This document shows positions 7,382 to 17,500 of a stretch of DNA of 64,000 nt, one piece after another. Positions within the stretch are counted from its first letter, which is position 1. Every line of letters begins with the position of its first letter. The DNA lies in NCBI GenBank assembly GCA_033763795.1, contig JANRJV010000038.1, positions 9,850 through 73,849 on the forward strand, given 5' to 3'. The notes below the pieces were generated by a model. The model ran no database searches. It saw nothing but the letters and a program-made list of their open reading frames with translations, and had not been told where the DNA came from. The translations under genes were made by a program, and so were the position numbers. Origin of the DNA: JAEUIV01 sp033763795. Lineage in GTDB: Bacteria > Planctomycetota > Phycisphaerae > Phycisphaerales > UBA1924.

Positions 7382-8080
7382 TCAGGGCAGCGGGGCGGTC
7401 CAGTGCGGTTCCACGGCTGAGCGCGCGCGGGCCGAGCCGTCGAAGTGAACGCTCTGGAACTGGCCCGAGGGTGTGTTGCGGCCCGGGCCGTGGAATCGAC
7501 CGAGGCGGGCCGGGACGTGCGCCGGATCGCGGAAGTCGATGACGCTCGTTGTGCGCGTGGGCGGCGGGGCGTTGCCGACGACGGGGGCGGCGCTGGAGTC
7601 CATGAGGAGGGGCGTGTCGCTGGGCCGAGGGACGCGGTCGAAGTTGATGTGGCCCGGGCTGGTGAGGCTGTCGAAGTCGCCCTTGTCGCCGGGCTCGCCG
7701 GCGTGTCCGGTGGCGTTCATCGCGTATGTGCGCACCATCGGGAGCGCGTAGAAGGCGGCGGCGCTGTCGCAGATGAGGCTCGAGCGCTGGGTGTAGAGAG
7801 CGGCGCCGGTCGCGCCGTCTCTTTCCGAGGCGCGCAGGACGACGAGGGCCCAGTTGGGGACGGCGTTGTAGGGCTGACCGATGGCGGGCCCGACGCCGGC
7901 GTAGTCCGTGGCGTAGGCCCGGCATGCGATGAAGGATTGTCGCAGCGAGGAGAGGCAGCCCGCGGCCCGGGCCGCCTCGCGCGAGCGCGCCAGCGCGGGC
8001 AGCAGCAGCCCGATCAGCACCGCGATCACGGCGACCACCACCAGCAGTTCGATCAGGGTGAATCCCCGGCGCGGGAGCAT
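7382..8080 (-). CDS. Type II secretion/type IV pilus-like pseudopilin
   Basis: A 232-residue prepilin-like protein. It starts 'MLPRRGFTLIELLVVV', a canonical prepilin peptidase site (cut after Gly, before Phe with Glu at +5). A single hydrophobic helix of about 20 residues follows ('AVIAVLIGLLLPALA'). 'SREAARAAGCLSSLRQ' after the helix is typical of the abundant planctomycete pseudopilins. The C-terminal domain has 'TSPGHINFDRVPRP' and ends near 'SVHFDGSARA', resembling family members with a C-terminal 'NVLFxDGHV'-type motif. The ATG at 8080 is set by the leader peptide. It lies 31 bp after the flagellin gene in the same direction, so they may be cotranscribed. No secretion or pilus genes are nearby, so its machine is unknown. 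Confidence 0.9.
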   Translation of the reverse strand: MLPRRGFTLIELLVVVAVIAVLIGLLLPALARSREAARAAGCLSSLRQSFIACRAYATDYAGVGPAIGQPYNAVPNWALVVLRASERDGATGAALYTQRSSLICDSAAAFYALPMVRTYAMNATGHAGEPGDKGDFDSLTSPGHINFDRVPRPSDTPLLMDSSAAPVVGNAPPPTRTTSVIDFRDPAHVPARLGRFHGPGRNTPSGQFQSVHFDGSARARSAVEPHWTAPLP

Positions 8081-8111
8081 GCGGCGTGATCGTAGCGCGT
8101 GGGACCGGATT

Positions 8112-8927
8112 TCACCGGGCCAGGAGCAGTGACAGGGCCGTTTGAGTCTGTCCCCGGCTCGCGAGCACGGCGGTGATGGACGCCTGCGCGAGGATCTGGG
8201 CGCGGACGAGCTCGGCGGTTTCTCTGCCGAAGTCGGCGTCACGGATGATCGATTCGGCGGCGGCGGTGTTCTCGAGCCGAACGCCCTCGGCGCGGACGAG
8301 CGGCGTGAGCGTCCACTTCTGGAGCCCGCCGATCTTGCCGCGCGCGTCAGAGACGCGTCGGGCGGCGGCGCGCACGGCGTCGGCGACGCCCCGGGCGTTG
8401 TCCAGGTCGAGGCCGCGGAGGCCGAGCGCCTGAGAGGAAATCTCGGGCAGGGTGAGCGAGGCGTCATCGGCGGCGAGCGTGAACCGGCCGTCGAAGAGCC
8501 GCGAGCGCGAGAAGGTGGTCGTGTGCCCGATGCGGTCGATTGTGTTGAGCATCGAGCCGAGCTGCTCGGCGATGCCCTGCACCTCGGATTGGCTCGTGCC
8601 GTCCCGGCTGGCCAGTTGCACGGCGAGGGCTTCGGCCTCGACGAGCAGGTCCGAGATTTCCGCCAGCGCGCTCTCGGCGACGTTGGCGATCGAATCCGTG
8701 CGCTCAAAGGCGACGGCGCGCCCCCTCAGTCTGGCGAGGTCGGAGCGGGCGAGCTCTGAGGCGATCAGAGCGGCGGGGTCGTCCCTGGCGCGGACGACGC
8801 GGAGGCCCGTGGTGAGGCGGGTGGCGGCGTCGTTCTGGGCGCGCAGCATGTCCGAGATCCGGCGGATCCCGGCCGCTGAGCTCACATCTGCACCGATCCG
8901 CAACGTCCGATCTCCGCGCGCAGGCAC
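8112..8927 (-). CDS. Short flagellin-family protein
   Basis: A 271-residue flagellin-like filament protein. The N-terminal D0/D1 helix region contains 'AATRLTTGLRVVRARDDPAALIASE', corresponding to the flagellin 'LSSGxRIxxAxDDxAGLAIS' motif. The C-terminal helix has 'DADFGRETAELVRAQILAQA' followed by 'ALSLLLAR', matching the conserved flagellin C-terminus. There is little room for D2/D3 surface domains. The GTG at 8927 is given as the 5' end, but a TTG at 8903 lies eight bases after GGAG and begins 'LRIGADVSSA', where flagellin homology starts, so it may be the true start. No other flagellar gene lies in the window. It is followed by a pseudopilin gene. It could serve as a true flagellin or as a non-motility filament. 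Confidence 0.85.
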   Translation of the reverse strand: MPARGDRTLRIGADVSSAAGIRRISDMLRAQNDAATRLTTGLRVVRARDDPAALIASELARSDLARLRGRAVAFERTDSIANVAESALAEISDLLVEAEALAVQLASRDGTSQSEVQGIAEQLGSMLNTIDRIGHTTTFSRSRLFDGRFTLAADDASLTLPEISSQALGLRGLDLDNARGVADAVRAAARRVSDARGKIGGLQKWTLTPLVRAEGVRLENTAAAESIIRDADFGRETAELVRAQILAQASITAVLASRGQTQTALSLLLAR

Positions 8928-9182
8928 AGCGCCGGCCCTTTGCCGGCCGACCCGTCAATCGGGGAGTCGTCGGCGTAGCTGTCGGCAAGAACTGCGCGGG
9001 CGGGGCCTCGGAGGCGGGTCCCGCACGCGGCGCCGTTGGCACGAGCCCGAGAAACCGCTCGCGGGTCCCAGAACGCAACCGGGGCTGCGAACGCTTGTAC
9101 GCTCAGCCCGACCGGGGTAGGTTGGGGACCGCGACGGACCGGTCGGCTGTGAGCCGTCAGTTCCCGCACAAGGACCAAACGC

Positions 9183-9989
9183 ATGGCGGAAGGCAAGCGT
9201 GAAACAGGCGCTGCTGTGATCTCCGAGCCGATGCCGCGCTCGGCGTCTTCGCCGTCTCGCGCCGGGGATCCGGCGGCGGCGATCAGCGCGATGTCGCTGA
9301 CGCGCGTGTACGGCGGCTTCTACGCGGTGCGCGACGTGAGCTTCTCCATTCCCAGGGGGCAGCTGGTGGCGTTTCTGGGCCCGAACGGCGCGGGCAAGTC
9401 GACGACGATGAAGATGCTGACGGGCGTGCTGGCGCCGACGGAGGGGCGGGCGTGCATCGCGGGCGTGGATGTGCAGCAGGACCGGCTGCGCGCGGTGTCG
9501 AACCTGGGGTACCTGCCCGAGAACGGCCCGCTGTACCCCGAGATGACGCCCCGCGCGCTGCTGACGTTCTTCGGGCGGGCGCGCGGGCTCGACGGCGGGA
9601 CGCTGAAGTCGCGGCTGGAGTACGTGATCGAGGCGTGCCGGCTGAGCGACGTGATCGGGAAGCCCACGGGCAAGCTGTCCAAGGGGTATCGCCAGCGTGT
9701 GGGCATGGCGCATGCGCTGCTGCACGATCCCGAGGTGCTGATCATGGACGAGCCGACGGCGGGGCTCGACCCGAACCAGGTCGAGCACGTCCGCGACCTG
9801 CTGCGAACGCTGGCGCGGTCGAAGACCATCCTGCTGTCGACGCACATTCTGCGGGAGGTGCGGGCTGTGGCCGAGCGAGTCCTGGTGGTGGCGCAGGGGC
9901 GGCTCGTGCACGACGGGCCGATCTCCTCCCTCGGTGACAGCGAAGACGCGATGGAGAAGAAGTTCCGGCAGCTCACCCAGCGTTCCTGA
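9183..9989 (+). CDS. ABC transporter ATP-binding protein, GldA type
   Basis: A 268-residue nucleotide-binding subunit that powers the fused permease encoded 49 bp downstream. Walker A 'GPNGAGKST' is at about residues 66-74, the signature variant 'LSKGYRQR' at about 164-171, Walker B 'LIMDEPTAGLD' at about 186-196 and the H-loop in 'LLSTHIL'. The closest family is the ABC-2/GldA group, as in the Bacteroidetes gliding ABC component, which uses 'LSKGYRQR' in the same way. The first 35 residues are a low-complexity extension, so a later start is possible. A -10-like TAGGTT at 9118-9123 would give a leader of about 55 nt. It forms an operon with the GldF-GldG fusion and the DUF4340 gene. Confidence 0.92.
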   Translation: MAEGKRETGAAVISEPMPRSASSPSRAGDPAAAISAMSLTRVYGGFYAVRDVSFSIPRGQLVAFLGPNGAGKSTTMKMLTGVLAPTEGRACIAGVDVQQDRLRAVSNLGYLPENGPLYPEMTPRALLTFFGRARGLDGGTLKSRLEYVIEACRLSDVIGKPTGKLSKGYRQRVGMAHALLHDPEVLIMDEPTAGLDPNQVEHVRDLLRTLARSKTILLSTHILREVRAVAERVLVVAQGRLVHDGPISSLGDSEDAMEKKFRQLTQRS

Positions 9990-10038
9990 AGCGAGACGAC
10001 CCGCGGCGGCGCGTGCCCCCTGCAATGGACCGCACACC

Positions 10039-12711
10039 ATGAAGCCCAAGATCATTTCCGCCATTGTCCGCCGGGAGCTCGCCGGCTATTTCGCGAGCCC
10101 GACCGGCTACGTGTTCATCACGATCTTCATCTTCCTGTCCGCGATCGCGGCGTTCTGGGTCCCCGAGTTCTTCCAGCGCAACCTCGCGTCGCTGGACCAG
10201 CTCAACCGCTGGTTCCCGGCGCTGCTGCTGCTGCTGATCCCGGCGGTGACGATGGGCGCCTGGGCCGAGGAGCGGCGGCAGGGGACGGATGAGCTGCTGC
10301 TGACGCTTCCCGCGCGGGACTGGCAGCTGGTGGTGGGGAAGTATCTGGCGTGCGTGCTGATCTACGCGGCGGCGCTGGTGTTCTCGCTGAGCCACGTGCT
10401 GGTGCTGATGTACCTGGGGCGGCCCGACGTCGGGCTGATGCTGTCGACCTACCTGGGATACCTGCTGGCGGGCGCGGGGCTGATCGCGGTGGGGATGGTC
10501 GCGAGCGCGCTGACGGCGAACCTGACGGTGGCGTTCATCGTGGCGGCGGTCATGTGCGGGGCGATCGTGGGCACGGGGGCGCTGTCGCGGGTCCTGCCCG
10601 GGACGGTGGCGGGCGACATCGCGAGCAGCCTGTCGCTCCCCGAGCGCTTCGCGGACTTCGGACGGGGCGTGATCGCGGTCGAGAACGTCGCGTACTTCCT
10701 GATGCTGGCGTTCGTGGGGCTGTGGGCCAACACGCTGCTGGTCTCGCGGCGGCACTGGTCGGGGGGGAGCGCGTCGGGAACGCGGTGGGCGCTGGCGACG
10801 GTGCGCGGGGCGGCGATGGTGATCGCGGCGGCGTCGGTGGTGACGCTGCTGTCGCGCACCGGGGCGCGGGCCGACGCGACGAACGAGAGGCTGTGGAGCC
10901 TGTCGGAGGAGACGGCGAAGCTCGTCGGGACGATCCCGGCGGAGCGGCCCGTGCAGATCACGGCGTATGTGTCGCCGCGCGTGCCGGGCTCGTGGGTGCA
11001 GACGCGGGAGACGCTGCTGGGTCTGCTGCGGGAGCTGGACCAGGCGCAGGGGGGCGACCGGATCAGCGTGCGCGTCGTGGACGCGGAGCCCTTCACGGAG
11101 GCGGCGCGGGAGGCGCGGCGGAACTTCAACATCGAGCCGCGGCCCGTGCTGACGCTCCCGGAAGACGGCGACAACGCCCCGCGCGAGCTGTTCATGGGTC
11201 TGGCGTTCGTCTGCGGGGCGGAGCAGATGGTGATCCCGTTCCTTCCCAAGGGGATCCCGGTCGAGTACGAGCTGGCGCGTTCGCTGCGGACGGTGTCGCT
11301 GGCGAGCCGGAAGAAGGTGGGGATCGTCGAGACGGACGCGAATCTCTTCGGCTCGTTCGACATGCAGACGTTCACTCCGCGGGAAGACTGGCCGATCGTC
11401 GCGGAGCTGCGGAAGCAGTACGAGGTGGTGAGGGTCGCGCGGGCCGGGACTCCGCCCGAGGATCTTGATCTGCTGATCGTGCCCCAGCCCAGCTCCATGC
11501 AGCTGGGGGACCTGGAGTTCATCCTGGAATACATCCGAACGGGCAAGCCCGTGATGGTCCTGGAGGACCCGCTGCCCATGTTCAACCCGGGGCTGGCGAC
11601 GAGCGAGCCCCGCAACGCGAACGTGAACCCGTTCATGCGGCAGCGTCAGCCGCCGCCGGCGCCGAAGCCCGAGCTGACGCCGCTGTGGGATCTGCTGGGC
11701 GCCGAGGTGCCCGCGCTGCGCGTGGTGTGGGACGGGTCGAACCCGCGTCCGGGCATGAACTTCGAGCGCGAGATCGTGTTCGTGACGCGCGGCTCGGGCC
11801 CGGGGGCGTTCAACGATGCGGACCCGATGACCAGCGGCCTGCAGGAAGTGGTGCTCTTGATGTCGGGCGAGGTGCAGCAGCGCGCCGACGCCGCGGAGCG
11901 CGGGCTGAGCATCACGCCGCTCATGCGCACGAGCCCGGTCAGCGGCTACGTGAACTTCTCGGAGATTCTTGAGCGGGGGTTCTTCGGCGTGCAGGGGCTG
12001 AACCGCAACCGCCGGGCGATCGCCTCGCCGGACGGGCACGTCCTGGCAGCGCGGATCAAGGGGGCCCCCGCGCCCGCGGAGGGGGAGGCGGCCGGGGGGG
12101 CGCGACCGATCGATGTCCTGCTGATTCCGGACCTCGACGTGCTTTCGCCCGAGTTCTTCCGGCTGCGCGAGGCGGGCATCTCCGACTTCAACTTCGACAA
12201 CGTGACGTTCGTGCTGAACGCGGTGGACGTGATGGTGGGCGATGCTTCGCTGGTCGAGCTGCGGAAGCGTCGGCCGGCGTACCGGACGCTGGAGAAGCTC
12301 GACGCGGCGCGGCGGACGCTGGAGATGGAGAAGGACAAGGCGGTCGACGCGGCGACGGGGCGGGCGCAGGCGGAGCTGGCCGTGGCGCAGGAGGCGCTGG
12401 AGCGCAAGGTGAAGGAGATCGAGTCGCGCACCGACCTGGATGACACCACGCGTTCGATCATGATCGAGAGCGTGCGGGCGGCGGAGCAGCGGCGCGTCGA
12501 CGTGCAGACGGCGGCGATCAACGACAAGAAGGACGCCGACGTCGTCGAAGCGCGGACGAAGGCGCGGCAGCAGATCGAAGAAGTGCAGACGCGCATCCGG
12601 CTCGCGGCGGTGGCGCTGCCGCCCGTTCCCGCGCTGGCGCTGGCGGGCATCGTCTTTCTGCGCAGGCGGGCGAGGGAGACCGAGGGGGTTTCCCGGGAAC
12701 GCTTGAAGTAG
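10039..12711 (+). CDS. GldF-GldG fusion: ABC-2 permease joined to the auxiliary periplasmic domain
   Basis: An 890-residue inner-membrane protein. Residues 1-245 form an ABC-2 permease like GldF: 'VRRELAGYFASPTGYVF', then 'ERRQGTDELLLTLP' and six hydrophobic segments. A further membrane helix (about 252-272) opens a GldG-like part with 'TNERLWSLSEETAKLV', 'VGIVETDANLF' and 'FNFDNVTFVLNAVDVMVGD', the ABC auxiliary (GldG/IFT-like) domain. A charged coiled coil (about 740-850) and a C-terminal helix ('LPPVPALALAGIVFL') anchor the end. In Bacteroidetes these are two genes needed for gliding; here they are one polypeptide. The ATG at 10039 starts the permease homology; earlier starts run through the end of the ATPase gene. 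The substrate is unknown. Part of the GldA-GldFG-DUF4340 operon. Confidence 0.9.
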   Translation: MKPKIISAIVRRELAGYFASPTGYVFITIFIFLSAIAAFWVPEFFQRNLASLDQLNRWFPALLLLLIPAVTMGAWAEERRQGTDELLLTLPARDWQLVVGKYLACVLIYAAALVFSLSHVLVLMYLGRPDVGLMLSTYLGYLLAGAGLIAVGMVASALTANLTVAFIVAAVMCGAIVGTGALSRVLPGTVAGDIASSLSLPERFADFGRGVIAVENVAYFLMLAFVGLWANTLLVSRRHWSGGSASGTRWALATVRGAAMVIAAASVVTLLSRTGARADATNERLWSLSEETAKLVGTIPAERPVQITAYVSPRVPGSWVQTRETLLGLLRELDQAQGGDRISVRVVDAEPFTEAAREARRNFNIEPRPVLTLPEDGDNAPRELFMGLAFVCGAEQMVIPFLPKGIPVEYELARSLRTVSLASRKKVGIVETDANLFGSFDMQTFTPREDWPIVAELRKQYEVVRVARAGTPPEDLDLLIVPQPSSMQLGDLEFILEYIRTGKPVMVLEDPLPMFNPGLATSEPRNANVNPFMRQRQPPPAPKPELTPLWDLLGAEVPALRVVWDGSNPRPGMNFEREIVFVTRGSGPGAFNDADPMTSGLQEVVLLMSGEVQQRADAAERGLSITPLMRTSPVSGYVNFSEILERGFFGVQGLNRNRRAIASPDGHVLAARIKGAPAPAEGEAAGGARPIDVLLIPDLDVLSPEFFRLREAGISDFNFDNVTFVLNAVDVMVGDASLVELRKRRPAYRTLEKLDAARRTLEMEKDKAVDAATGRAQAELAVAQEALERKVKEIESRTDLDDTTRSIMIESVRAAEQRRVDVQTAAINDKKDADVVEARTKARQQIEEVQTRIRLAAVALPPVPALALAGIVFLRRRARETEGVSRERLK

Positions 12712-12771
12712 CCCCTGTGATACGCGCGTCGCGTGGAATCTCGCACCAGCAACCCACACCACGAGCCTTCC

Positions 12772-14412
12772 ATGAACGATCTCACGAAAACGCTTATCGC
12801 GGTCCTTGCCGCAGCCGTGCTCGCGGGCGCCGCGTATCTGACGCGTCCAGTGCCGGCTGCTGACGCCACGCTCGCCGACCAGGGACAGCCGCTGTTCCCG
12901 TCGTTCACCGATCCCGCTTCGGCGCGGAGCCTGCAGGTGCTCAGCTACGACGAGCAGAAAGCGATGATCAGGCCGTTCCGTGTGGAGTTCGACGGTCAGC
13001 GGTGGGTGATCCCCTCGCATCACGGCTATCCGGCTGACGCCGCGACCAAGATGGCGCAGGCGGCGTCGGTCTTCATCGGGCTGCAGAAGGAGCAGGTCGT
13101 CACCGACCGCGCCGCGGACCACGAAGCGATGGGGGTGCTGGCCCCGGACGATCCGGCGGCGCCGCTGCAGGGGCGGGGAACACGCGTCACGATCCAGGGC
13201 GAGGGCGGCGCGCTGCTGGTGGACGTCATCGTCGGCGCGGAGGTCCGCGAGGCCATCGGGGGAGGGTCGGCCACGCAGCGGCGGTACGTCCGCCTCCCCG
13301 ACAAGAACCGCGTGTACGCGGTGAACTTCGCGGGCACTTTCTCGACCCAGTTCGCGGACTGGGTGGAGACGGATCTCCTGAAGATCGCTTCGCCCCGGAT
13401 CGAGCGCTACGTGGTCAACCGGTACGAGATCGACGAGACGCAGGGCGTCCGCCGAGATATCGAAAAGCTGACGATCACCCCGAACACCGACGTCGTGACG
13501 GACCCGGCGGCGCCGCCTCCGGCCGAGTGGAAGGTCGATGCGGTTCCGGGCGGCCCGATCCGCGGCGGGGAGACCGTCAACGTCGAGCGGATCGCCGAGA
13601 CTCTCTCCGCCGTGCGGCAGCTGCGGATCGCCGGCGTTCGACCCAAGCCCGCCAAGCTGGCCGAGTGGGCGGCGGGCACCGTTCCCAGCATCACGCAGAT
13701 GGACGTCATCGACCTGCAGGCGCGGGGATTCTTTGTCACCAACGACGGTCAGTTCGTGGGCAACGACGGCGAGGTGACGGTCGGATGTGGGGACGGCGTG
13801 GTGTACACGCTCTACTTCGGCGAGGTGCTCTTCGGCGAGGGCGAGACTCTTTCCGCCGGGAGCGACGTGATCGCCGACGCGACGGGGCCGGCGGCGGACG
13901 CGGCTGCGGAAAAGAAGGGGCAGGAAGCGCGGTACGTGATGGTGAACGTGCGCTTCGACCCGTCGCTGATCACGCTGCCTCCGGATCCGCTGGACAGCGT
14001 GCCCCCGACGCCCGCGCCGGGCGGCGCTGAGGAGCAGCCCGAGCCCGCCACCGATGAGCAGGCCGAGCAGCCCGAGCAGCCCGATCCCGCGGCGGCGGAC
14101 GCCGCGTCAGTGGAGCCATCACCGGAAGAAGCGGCCCGCGCGGCGCGGCTCGCGCGCCGCGAAGAGGAGCGCAAAGCGCTGATCGAGGCGGGTCAGAAGC
14201 GGGTGGAGATGCTGCGCAAGCGGTTCGCGAACTGGTACTACGTCATCGACGGCGAGTCCTTCGCCAAGCTTCGGCCTACGCGCGCGAACGCCATCAACCC
14301 CGCCGCAGTCCAGCCCGAGACGCCCGCGGCCCCCGCGGCTCCTGCGGCTCCCGCGGCTCCCGCCGACCCTGCGCCGGGAGCGTCCAAGGCTCCGGCGCCC
14401 GCGGGCAACTGA
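12772..14412 (+). CDS. DUF4340-domain membrane-anchored protein
   Basis: A 546-residue protein with one N-terminal membrane helix ('TLIAVLAAAVLAGAAYL', about residues 6-22) and a large extracytoplasmic part. Features fitting DUF4340 are 'FDGQRWVIPSHHGYPADAATKMAQAA', which resembles the family's 'Wxlxxpxxxpad' repeat, and 'RYVRLPDKNRVYAVN' with 'FADWVETDLL'. A second copy follows near 'PPPAEWKVDA'. The C-terminal third holds acidic Pro/Gln/Glu-rich segments, a charged helix and a final Pro-Ala repeat at about 515-530 coded by DNA repeats at 14325-14370. The gene follows the GldF-GldG fusion by 60 bp, an association seen in many genomes, so it is probably part of the same envelope complex. Its role is unknown. 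The ATG at 12772 opens the membrane helix. Confidence 0.87.
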   Translation: MNDLTKTLIAVLAAAVLAGAAYLTRPVPAADATLADQGQPLFPSFTDPASARSLQVLSYDEQKAMIRPFRVEFDGQRWVIPSHHGYPADAATKMAQAASVFIGLQKEQVVTDRAADHEAMGVLAPDDPAAPLQGRGTRVTIQGEGGALLVDVIVGAEVREAIGGGSATQRRYVRLPDKNRVYAVNFAGTFSTQFADWVETDLLKIASPRIERYVVNRYEIDETQGVRRDIEKLTITPNTDVVTDPAAPPPAEWKVDAVPGGPIRGGETVNVERIAETLSAVRQLRIAGVRPKPAKLAEWAAGTVPSITQMDVIDLQARGFFVTNDGQFVGNDGEVTVGCGDGVVYTLYFGEVLFGEGETLSAGSDVIADATGPAADAAAEKKGQEARYVMVNVRFDPSLITLPPDPLDSVPPTPAPGGAEEQPEPATDEQAEQPEQPDPAAADAASVEPSPEEAARAARLARREEERKALIEAGQKRVEMLRKRFANWYYVIDGESFAKLRPTRANAINPAAVQPETPAAPAAPAAPAAPADPAPGASKAPAPAGN

Positions 14413-14544
14413 GAGGGACTCGAGGGCCTACTGTTCACGACCGGCGCTCCATTCCGCCGATGCACGCACCCGGGCTTTTCGGCCTGGGTGGTCCCTGGGC
14501 CGCGCGTGACGCTCTTTCTCCGACCCGCCTTTCCCGGAGCGCGG

Positions 14545-17500
14545 ATGCCCGATTCCAGCGACCCCGACGCACCACGCAAGGAGAGCCCGAGGCGGCGCTC
14601 GCTGCTGCACCGGATCGCCGGCTGGTCGCTGCGGGGGCTGCTGGCGGTGATGATCGTCGCGGCGATCGTGACGCAGAGCGGCGTGCTGTCGTGGCTCATT
14701 CTTCCGCAGATCGAGCGTGCGGTGAACTGCCGGGCCGAGGCGGGCCGGATCTGGATCACTCCCGCGGGGCACCTGATCATCAATGACCTGGTTCTCAGGG
14801 TGGCGGGGATCGACAGCGAGGCGGCGCGTTTTCTGGAGGTCGAGCGGGTGATCGTCGAGCCGCGCTGGTCGGGCCTGTGGACGTGGTCGTTGCCGGTGGG
14901 CCGGGTGACCGCGGTGACGCCGACGCTCAGGCTGAGCCACGACGACCGGTTCCAGGCGAACATCGCGTCCCTCGGCGGCCGAGGCCGATCGACGAACGTC
15001 ACGTTCATCCCGGGCATCGAGGTCACCGACGCGACGATCGAGTTCGGCCAGCACGGGCCGGGCGTCTACACCAAGCTCTTCGAGCTGAAGATGGCGGGGC
15101 AGGTGCGGGCCGCGAACGCCACGTCGACGAAGTACAGGGTCGAGCTGGACGAGATCCCCGCGACGGGAAGGGCGGACGCTTCTCCGATGGCGGCGGCCCC
15201 CGGCGCGCCGCTGCAGCTCAGGGGTGAGATCGACCTGGCACGCTCGGAGGGGTCGGTCGTGCTGGCAAACCTGGATCTGGACGACTGGCGCGGCAAATTC
15301 GTGCCCAGCACCGTCGCCGACTTCTGGGAGCGGATGGACGTGCGCGGGGGCGTTCACGATGCGTCTTTCACGTACACGCCTCAGGAGGGCCCGCTGGTCC
15401 GCCTGCGGCTGGCCGATGTGAGCATGAACATCCCTGTTCCTCCGGAGTCGGAGGACGTGCTGCGGCGCACGGAGCCCATGGCGATGGCCCGGCCGGAGGA
15501 GCAGCTCCTGGCGATGCGCTCGGTCTCGGGCGAGCTGCGCTTCGGCGCGCGGGGGGCGCGCGCGGTCGTCCGCGGGATCCTCGAGGATCTGCCCTGCGCC
15601 GTCGAGCTGGAGACCGAGGGCTACGGGCTGGCTTCCGGGCTGCGCGTGTCGATCAAGACCGAGCAGTTCCTCGTCGCCGACCGGCCCAAGCTGCTCCCGT
15701 TCGCTCCGTTCTTCGTGAAGCGCAACTTCAAGCGTTTCTCGGGCCCGACGGCGGTCATGAGCGGCGAGGTCGAGGTGAGGCGCGACGCGCCGGTGGACGG
15801 GAAACCCCAGCCCGTGCGCGCGAGCGGGCGCATCGAGTTCGCGCGCGGCGAGGCGAGCTTCGAGAAGTTTCCGTACCCGTTCTCCAACATGAGCGGCACG
15901 ATCGTCTTCGACGACAAGGAAGTCCGCATTCTCAAGATCACGGGGGTCGGCCCCACGGGCGCCAGCCTGCTGGCGACGGGGCGGATCGCCCCGCCGGACG
16001 ACGGCGCTGTCGTCGAGATCGACATCGTGGTGACCGACGTGCCGACGGACCGGGAGCTGCGAGCCGCGCTGCCGGAGCGGCGCCGGAGCCTGGTCGACAT
16101 GCTGATGAGCCCCGACAAGATGGAAGAGCTCCGGGCCGCGGGGCTGATCGGCGCGTCCGCCGGCGGCGCGTCGGAGGCGCCGCCGTTCGCGCTGGGCGGG
16201 CCGCTGACGATCCGCGTGCGGATCCGCCGCTCGAGCGAGGCCGATGGTTTCACGAGCCAGATCGAGGTCGCGGGCTCCGACGTGGGGCTGCTGTCGCGCG
16301 TCTTCCCGTATCCCGTTGTGGCGTCCGACTTCCGCATGCAGATCGACGAGCGCAGCGCGCAGATCACGGCTTCGGGGCTGAAGGGGCTGACGGGGGCCGA
16401 GGCCGATCTCCGCGCGGACGTGGTGCTGGGCGAGCCGGGTTCGCCGCACCAGTACGACGTGCGCGTGAGCGCGGGGAATGCGCCGGTGGACGGCCTGCTG
16501 CTCACTGCGCTCCCCGCGGGCGCGGAGCCCGGCGAGCTCTCGTCGCGCTCGCTGCTCGAGCGGCTGTCGATGGCCGGCCGCTTCGGATGCGAGGCCCGGG
16601 TGTTCTCCCGCGAGGAGAGCGAGCTCGGATACGACATCTGTGTCGACCTCGCGGGGCTGGAGGCGCACCCGGGCGGCCCCGGGTGCCTGTCGCTGCCCGG
16701 GCTGAGCGGCCACCTCGTCATCACTCACGACGATGTCCACGCGGTGCGGCTGCAGGGGGGCCTGGGCGCGGGGGAGTTCGCAGCGGACCTTATCGCGGCC
16801 CGCGGTCCGGGCGGCACCTTCGCGCACATCGACACGTCGGTGGTCTTCCGCGAGGCGCCGCTGGAAGCCCCGGTGGAAGCGCTCGTGAAGATCGTGGCCC
16901 CGACGGTGGGCGACCGGCTCGCCGGCCTCCGGGCCGGGTACGTCCCGGCGGGGATCGTCACGGGCTCGCTCGAGCTGTCGACCGGCGAGGGCCTGCCCAC
17001 GGACTATGCGCTGCGTATCGATCGCGTCGATGACGCGTCGCTGCGCGTGGCGGGGACGACGATCTCTCTGGGCGGCACGGATGGGGCCATCATCGTCACG
17101 CCCGCGCTCGTGAGCGTCGCCGGTGCTCGGGCCAGCCTGTGGTCGGGCGGGGTCGACAGCGGATCGCTCAGGGCGGACGGGACGTGGCCTCTCCGTCCGG
17201 GTCACGACGGGCGGCTTTCGCTCAGCGTCACCGCAGCCCGCTTCGAGTCGCCGCTGGTGAGGGGATTTGTCTCGGCCGTCGCGCCGGGTTCGGCGGCTCA
17301 GGCGGTGGGAGACATCGACCCGCGCGGGGCCTTCGATCTGCACGGCTCGTTGCGGGCCGACGTCGCGGGGACGCCCTCGTTCGAGGGCATCCTCGAGCCG
17401 CGGTCGCTCGCGATCGTGCGCAACGGCTCGCTCATCCAGTTCGACACCGTGCAGGGGCGGATCGTGTTCGCGTCGCGCGGGAACGAAGTCGAGAGTTTCC

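Noticed and set aside
9973..13122. Long minus-strand frame across the GldF-GldG and DUF4340 genes
   Set aside because: Arg/His-rich shadow of the coding strand. The plus strand shows clear ABC-2 and GldG features.
14325..14370. Tandem GC-rich repeats near the end of the DUF4340 gene
   Set aside because: They encode a Pro-Ala repeat in a low-complexity tail and have no sign of a mobile or CRISPR-type repeat.
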